A DNA stretch of 9,724 bases, from the NCBI GenBank assembly GCA_024710445.1, contig JANJUT010000217.1:1-9724 (forward strand), given 5' to 3'. Below are positions 6,289-9,724 of this stretch, in pieces. Below the pieces are notes generated by a model. It had not been told where the DNA came from and did not search any database. It saw only the letters and a program-made list of their open reading frames with translations. The position numbers and the translations under genes are program-made. How positions within the stretch are numbered: position 1 is the stretch's first letter; every line of letters starts with the position of its first letter. This DNA comes from Thiobacillus sp. Its GTDB lineage: Bacteria > Pseudomonadota > Gammaproteobacteria > Burkholderiales > Thiobacillaceae.

Positions 6289-7506
6289 GTGAACCGCGCA
6301 TTTTATACCATCCTGATGGCGCAGTTCCTGTCCGCTCTGGCTGACAACGCCCTGCTGTTTGCAGCGATTGGCCTGCTGGTATTTTTCTCGGCACCCGAGT
6401 GGTTCTCCCCCCTGCTGCAAACCGTTTTTGTGGTTGCCTACATCGCGCTGGCACCCCTGGCTGGACCATTTGCAGACGCCTTGCCCAAAGGCCGCGTCAT
6501 GCTGATCGCCAACACGGTCAAGTTTCTCGGTTGCCTGACCATGCTCATGGGTTTGCACCCCCTGCTGGCGTACGCCATCGTAGGCGTGGGCGCGGCCATG
6601 TATTCGCCGGCGAAATACGGCATCCTCACCGAACTGCTGCCACCCAACAAACTCGTGGTTGCCAATAGCTGGATGGAGGGCACCACTGTTGCCGCCATCG
6701 TGCTTGGCGCCATTATTGGCGGCGCGCTCATCAATCCGCAACTGGCCGAAAACATTCTCGCCAGTTTCGGGCTCATGACCATTGTCATTGCACCCAAATT
6801 TGCCATTGTCGTCATCACGGTTCTTTACGTGGGCGCGGCGTTCGCCAACCTGTTCATTCCGCGCCTGCCAATCGACCACAAGCTGCCCAGCAAGTCGCCC
6901 TTGTATATCCTTCATGATTTCGGGCACAGCTTCAAACTGTTGTGGCGCGATCCGCTTGGTCAGGTCTCGCTCGCCGTCACCACCTTGTTCTGGGGGGTGG
7001 GCGCCACCCTACGCCTGCTCATCATCGAATGGGCCGCCCTCAACCTGAAATACAGCCTCAGCCAGGCCACCCAGCTCACAGCAGCCACCGCTGTAGGCAT
7101 CGCGCTGGGCTCCATCCTGGCAGGAAAATATGTCCGGCTTGAACATGCGATTCGCACCTTGCCTGCGGGTATTCTCCTGGGCCTGGTGCCCATCGCACTG
7201 ATCTGGGTCGACAGCCTGATTCCCACGCTGTTCCTGTTGACGCTGATTGGCGTGCTGGCAGGCTTCTTTGTCGTGCCCATGAATGCGCTGTTGCAACATC
7301 GTGGGCATTTATTGATGGGAGCAGGCCATTCCATCGCCCAGCAGAACTTCAATGAAAATATCAGCATTCTGATGCTGACCGGCGCCTATGCCCTGATGAT
7401 GCGCGCCGACTGGCACATTCACACGGTTGTATGGGTATTTGGCCTGTTCATCACCAGCGTGATGACAGCCATTTGGCTGCGACATCGCAAGGATGTCGTG
7501 CACTGA
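6289..7506 (+). CDS. lplT: LplT, lysophospholipid transporter (MFS superfamily)
   Basis: LplT flips lysophospholipids, such as lyso-phosphatidylethanolamine, across the inner membrane so they can be reacylated. The 405-residue protein is strongly hydrophobic with about 12 membrane segments, as in the major facilitator superfamily. Family marks are AQFLSALADNALLFA at about residues 11-25, the loop DALPKGRVML at about 63-72, and YSPAKYGILTELLPPNKLVVANSWMEGT at about 105-131. The GTG start at 6289 gives a short N-terminus, consistent with betaproteobacterial homologues as I recall them; its ribosome site is weak (GGGCAGAT). In E. coli lplT lies beside aas, the acyltransferase; here no acyltransferase is nearby, so the partner is elsewhere. 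Divergence from a LysR gene makes it a candidate target of that regulator. Confidence 0.93.
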   Translation: MNRAFYTILMAQFLSALADNALLFAAIGLLVFFSAPEWFSPLLQTVFVVAYIALAPLAGPFADALPKGRVMLIANTVKFLGCLTMLMGLHPLLAYAIVGVGAAMYSPAKYGILTELLPPNKLVVANSWMEGTTVAAIVLGAIIGGALINPQLAENILASFGLMTIVIAPKFAIVVITVLYVGAAFANLFIPRLPIDHKLPSKSPLYILHDFGHSFKLLWRDPLGQVSLAVTTLFWGVGATLRLLIIEWAALNLKYSLSQATQLTAATAVGIALGSILAGKYVRLEHAIRTLPAGILLGLVPIALIWVDSLIPTLFLLTLIGVLAGFFVVPMNALLQHRGHLLMGAGHSIAQQNFNENISILMLTGAYALMMRADWHIHTVVWVFGLFITSVMTAIWLRHRKDVVH

Positions 7507-7539
7507 ATCCGACGCGACAGGCAACAGGATCTGAAAACA

Positions 7540-7559
7540 CGGGTTAGCCAATAAACCCG
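7540..7559. terminator. Small stem-loop between lplT and qmcA
   Basis: CGGGTT at 7540-7545 pairs with AACCCG at 7554-7559 around an 8-nt loop. On the minus strand the stem is followed by GTGTTTTC, a short interrupted T run. On the plus strand no T run follows, so it is a poor intrinsic terminator for lplT. Together with the next stem-loop it probably separates the two convergent transcription units. The evidence is structural only. Confidence 0.35.
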
Positions 7560-7566
7560 ACACACG

Positions 7567-7599
7567 AAAAGCCCGGCTCCGTGTACACAAAGCGGGCTT
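7567..7599 (-). terminator. Rho-independent terminator of the TPM-NfeD-QmcA operon
   Basis: On the minus strand AAGCCCGCT pairs with AGCCGGGCTT, a 9-bp GC-rich stem with one bulged base, and the stem runs directly into TTTT. The loop contains the palindrome GTGTACAC (7581-7588), which could extend the structure. It lies about 57 nt beyond the qmcA stop codon in the correct orientation. On the plus strand no T run follows, though the stem may also slow lplT transcription. Confidence 0.65.
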
Positions 7600-7655
7600 G
7601 CGCAAACTCAATACCGCATAACCCTGAACGTTATCTGGCCCAGGTTTTATCCGGA

Positions 7656-8585
7656 TCAAGCCGGCCCTGCACCTGCTCCACCTTGTGACTTCACCACACT
7701 CATCGCCCCGGCAATCAGGGTGCTGATATCAGCCATGTTGGACGGCACGATCAAGGTATTGCCCGTCTTGGCGATGCCTGCAAAGGCGTCAACATATTTC
7801 TCAGCCACTTTCAGATTGACCGCCTGAATCCCGCCCGGCAACTCGATGGCACGGGCCACCCGGGCAATCGCTTCGGCGTTGGCGACGGCAATGGCCTTGA
7901 TCGCCTCAGCCTCGCCCTCGGCGACGTTGATGGCCGCCTGCTTCTCGCCTTCGGACTCCTGAATCGCCGCATTGCGTTCGCCGGTGGCAATGTTGATCTG
8001 CTCCTGCATGCGGCCTTCAGACGAGGCAATCAGTGCACGCTTTTCACGCTCGGCCGTGATCTGACGTTGCATGGCGTGGAGGATTTCCTTCGGCGGGGTC
8101 AGGTCCTTGATTTCATAGCGCAGCACTTTGACGCCCCAGTTGGTCGAGGCTTCGTTGAGCGCCATCACCACCCCACGGTTAATGTCATCGCGCTCTTCAA
8201 AGGTGCGGTCCATTTCCATCTTGCCGATCATCGAGCGCAGCGTGGTCTGCGCCAGTTGCGAAATCGCCGCGATATAGTCGCTCGCGCCGTAGGACGCCAT
8301 CTTGGGATCGGTTACCTGAAAATACAGAATGCCGTCGACTGACAACTGCGTGTTGTCACGCGTGATGCAAATCTGGCTCGGCACATCAAGCGGAATTTCT
8401 TTTAACGAATGTTTGTAGGCCACATTATCGATAAATGGAATGACCAGATTGAGGCCAGGCACAAGTACCGCGTGAAACTTGCCAAGACGCTCAACCACCC
8501 AGGCATTTTGCTGCGGCACCACCCGCACACCCTTGGCGACAATGATGCCAATCACAATAAGAATTACCAGCGCGACGATATCCAT
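7656..8585 (-). CDS. qmcA: QmcA-type SPFH/stomatin-like membrane protein
   Basis: This 309-residue protein is anchored by one N-terminal membrane segment (residues 1-20, DIVALVILIVIGIIV). It then has an SPFH/Band-7 domain at about 20-180, with the conserved VVERLGKFHAVLVPGLNLVIPFID, and a long Ala/Glu-rich coiled coil at about 178-246. A conserved tail (VAEKYVDAFAGIAKTGNTLIVPSNMADIS) and a short Gly/Ala end follow. Related proteins such as E. coli QmcA oligomerise into membrane scaffolds associated with proteolysis and lipid domains. The order NfeD then SPFH is the known qmcA-ybbJ pairing. An AAGGAG ribosome site lies about 9 nt before the ATG, one of the best in the window. It is the last gene of the operon, before the stem-loop terminator. 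HflK/HflC identity is unlikely, since they come as a pair and lack an NfeD partner. Confidence 0.92.
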   Translation of the reverse strand: MDIVALVILIVIGIIVAKGVRVVPQQNAWVVERLGKFHAVLVPGLNLVIPFIDNVAYKHSLKEIPLDVPSQICITRDNTQLSVDGILYFQVTDPKMASYGASDYIAAISQLAQTTLRSMIGKMEMDRTFEERDDINRGVVMALNEASTNWGVKVLRYEIKDLTPPKEILHAMQRQITAEREKRALIASSEGRMQEQINIATGERNAAIQESEGEKQAAINVAEGEAEAIKAIAVANAEAIARVARAIELPGGIQAVNLKVAEKYVDAFAGIAKTGNTLIVPSNMADISTLIAGAMSVVKSQGGAGAGPA

Positions 8586-8619
8586 CTATTTCTCTCCTTA
8601 TTTATATGCCCGGAATGGG

Positions 8620-9030
8620 TTATTCGTTGCCCAGAACCAGCGTGTTGCCTTTGACCGCGCGAATAACAAGTGGGCGAGTGCTGTCCACATCGACCGACTC
8701 AGCTTCTGCATCCCACACCGCGCCCCGGTATTTGACATGTCCCCGCCCTGCCTGCCAGGACTCGACCAGCACGTTCTGTCCGATGTCCATATCCTGCACC
8801 GTGGACTCCGGGTGATCGGTGGTGCGCTTCCAGTGGCGCAGTGCAAGGGTGCCCAGCACCGCAATCACGCCCGCCGTCAGCAATTGTGTCACCAGGCCCG
8901 CGCCTAGCCACGCAACCACACCGGCTACTGCCGCGGCCGCGCCGTACACCAGCAGGTAAAACGTTCCGCTGGTAAGTTCCACCCCCACCAGTAGCGCCGA
9001 CACAACCCACCAAACGATATACGCCTGCAT
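8620..9030 (-). CDS. NfeD/YbbJ-like membrane protein with OB-fold domain
   Basis: This 136-residue protein has two or three membrane segments in residues 5-65 (YIVWWVVSALLVGVEL, YLLVYGAAAAVAGVVAWL, LLTAGVIAVLGTLAL) and a soluble C-terminal OB-fold at about 80-136. The latter contains GQNVLVESWQAGRGHVKYRGAVW and VIRAVKGNTLVLG. This is the short NfeD class like E. coli YbbJ, which lacks the ClpP-like serine protease domain of long NfeD. It partners SPFH proteins, and qmcA follows 34 nt downstream. AGGAG lies 6 nt before the ATG; the last codons of the preceding TPM gene form this ribosome site, and only 1 nt separates that stop from this start, so translation is very likely coupled. Confidence 0.9.
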   Translation of the reverse strand: MQAYIVWWVVSALLVGVELTSGTFYLLVYGAAAAVAGVVAWLGAGLVTQLLTAGVIAVLGTLALRHWKRTTDHPESTVQDMDIGQNVLVESWQAGRGHVKYRGAVWDAEAESVDVDSTRPLVIRAVKGNTLVLGNE

Positions 9031-9031
9031 C

Positions 9032-9538
9032 TCATCTCCTAATAATCACGGGGCGATTCGCCAGTTCGTCCGGATTATGCACGCCAGGCGGAAAATGCGC
9101 CGCCAGCAACGCGCTAATCTGTTCGATTCCATTCACTGCTCCGCGCTCAAAATCACCTTGCCTGAACACGGCTTCCATGGATTGCGCCACAGCCTCCCAT
9201 GCAGCCGTATCTACCCGCGTGGCAATGCCTCGATCAGCCACGATTTCGATGTCGTGATCAGCCAGCAGCAGATACACCAGCACGCCACTGTTGTGCTCGG
9301 TATCCCACACCCGCAGAGTGGAAAACACTTCAACCGCACGCTCGCGGCCATTCATGCCACGCCACACTGCGGATGCAGGGAGGCTGTTCTCAATGGCAAA
9401 ACGGATTTCGCCATTGTGTGCGGTTTCGCTACCGCGAATCGCAGCCTCGATCGCATCGAGCGTGGCTTGTGGAAACGTGCGCTTCCACGCCCAGGGGGGC
9501 ATGAAGAGATGTTTAAGCCAGCGCCTGAAATTCACCAT
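9032..9538 (-). CDS. Short TPM-domain protein (second TPM gene of the operon)
   Basis: This 168-residue protein carries a TPM domain (TLP18.3/Psb32/MOLO-1, Pfam TPM_phosphatase) across about residues 22-150. Marks are the helix FPQATLDAIEAAIRGSE, the strand GEIRFAIE (43-50), VWDTEHNSGVLVYLLLADHDIEIVADRGI (78-105) and the final helices to AAHFPPG. No signal peptide or clear membrane segment is seen, although the first 20 residues are basic and aromatic and could bind a membrane. The reading frame is open to 9628, but that part translates the antisense-frame Gly-rich tail of the upstream gene into Arg/Trp-rich nonsense. The ATG at 9538, overlapping the upstream stop by 7 nt, is the likely start. 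In many proteobacteria a pair of TPM genes, one with a Gly-rich tail and one without, follows lemA. The molecular role is poorly known; phosphatase activity was reported for a plant relative. Confidence 0.85.
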   Translation of the reverse strand: MVNFRRWLKHLFMPPWAWKRTFPQATLDAIEAAIRGSETAHNGEIRFAIENSLPASAVWRGMNGRERAVEVFSTLRVWDTEHNSGVLVYLLLADHDIEIVADRGIATRVDTAAWEAVAQSMEAVFRQGDFERGAVNGIEQISALLAAHFPPGVHNPDELANRPVIIRR

Positions 9539-9724
9539 GAACCTGATGCCCCCCCGCCACCGAATCCCCCGCCACCGCCACCCCAGGAGCCGCCGCCCCC
9601 CAACCCCCCGCCACCGCCACTCGACCAACCCCTGCAGCCACGGAATCCCGATGCCACGCCGGCAAACACGATCACGGCAATATATAACAATATCGGGCTG
9701 AACCCCAGCAGCATCGCCCCCAGC
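9532..9724 (-). CDS. TPM-domain (YgcG-like) membrane protein, C-terminal end only
   Basis: Only the last 63 residues lie in the window and the gene continues past the edge. They show one membrane segment (ILLYIAVIVFAGVASGF) and then a Gly/Ser-rich tail ending in GGGGASGSW, the typical end of YgcG-type TPM proteins: secretion signal, TPM domain, membrane anchor, Gly-rich tail. The TPM domain itself is not visible, so the call rests on the tail and on the following TPM gene. An ATG occurs inside the window at 9714, but it precedes the membrane segment by only a few residues and is more likely internal. The stop overlaps the next gene's start by 7 nt. The coding strand here is very G-rich. A lemA gene is expected upstream, outside the window. 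Confidence 0.78.
   Translation of the reverse strand, partial: LGAMLLGFSPILLYIAVIVFAGVASGFRGCRGWSSGGGGGLGGGGSWGGGGGGFGGGGASGSW

Noticed and set aside
6166..6927. Long minus-strand open frame of 253 codons opposite the start of lplT
   Set aside because: It lies antisense to a clear LplT transporter. The product is rich in Gln, Asn, Gly and His with no family resemblance, and it is explained by the codon bias of the hydrophobic gene on the other strand.
7507..7655. Small gene or RNA between lplT and qmcA
   Set aside because: No open frame with a ribosome site and no RNA family signature is visible; the two stem-loops account for the structure seen.
9541..9609. C-rich stretch as a simple-sequence repeat or CRISPR-like element
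   Set aside because: The period is set by Gly codons of the TPM tail. There are no evenly spaced identical repeats with unique spacers.
9539..9628. Upstream ATG at 9628 for the second TPM gene
   Set aside because: The added 30 residues are an Arg/Trp-rich out-of-frame reading of the Gly-rich tail of the gene before it. The ATG at 9538 overlaps the preceding stop in the usual coupled manner.

Overview
The window looks like chromosomal DNA of a betaproteobacterium. This is an inference from protein style (HisC, HisD, LplT and a CysL/YeiE-type LysR regulator all read like betaproteobacterial versions), moderately high GC and conserved housekeeping synteny; a member of the Nitrosomonadales would fit, but the genus cannot be fixed from sequence reading alone. 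Nearly every base lies in a gene. There are no tRNA or rRNA genes, insertion sequences, CRISPR arrays or phage genes.

Layout. (1) 1-3933, minus strand: histidine biosynthesis genes in the order hisD, hisC, hisB, hisH, hisA, with hisA cut by the window edge. Gaps are 13-31 nt, so they form one operon. hisG, which often precedes hisD in related bacteria, is not upstream of hisD here. (2) 4064-4808, plus strand and divergent from hisD: a cysteine-free Fur-superfamily regulator of the Irr-like type, then a small DUF2007/zinc-ribbon protein 16 nt downstream. The 130 bp between hisD and the regulator hold a perfect TAGAC-N3-GTCTA palindrome resembling the iron control element (ICE) bound by rhizobial Irr, and a second palindrome touching the regulator's start codon. 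(3) 4820-6131, minus strand: a LysR-type regulator overlapping by 8 nt an unrecognised 122-residue protein. (4) 6289-7506, plus strand and divergent from lysR: lplT, a lysophospholipid flippase. The region between lysR and lplT is bounded by an exact 10-bp inverted repeat placed just before both start codons. (5) 7656-9724, minus strand: a membrane quality-control operon made of a TPM-domain protein (C-terminal end only), a second short TPM-domain protein, an NfeD/YbbJ-type protein and a QmcA-type SPFH protein. The genes overlap or nearly touch, and a stem-loop terminator follows at about 7567-7599.

How the genes work together. Region 1 makes histidine; HisH and HisA sit side by side as usual, presumably followed by hisF beyond the edge. 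Region 2 is probably an autoregulated iron or heme responsive unit. Regions 4 and 5 both concern the cell envelope: phospholipid recycling by LplT, and membrane-domain scaffolding by QmcA/NfeD joined to TPM proteins. The most interesting lead is the Irr-like regulator with an ICE-like operator of the same 3-nt-spacer architecture, outside the alphaproteobacteria where this pair is classically described. No wholly new system was found.
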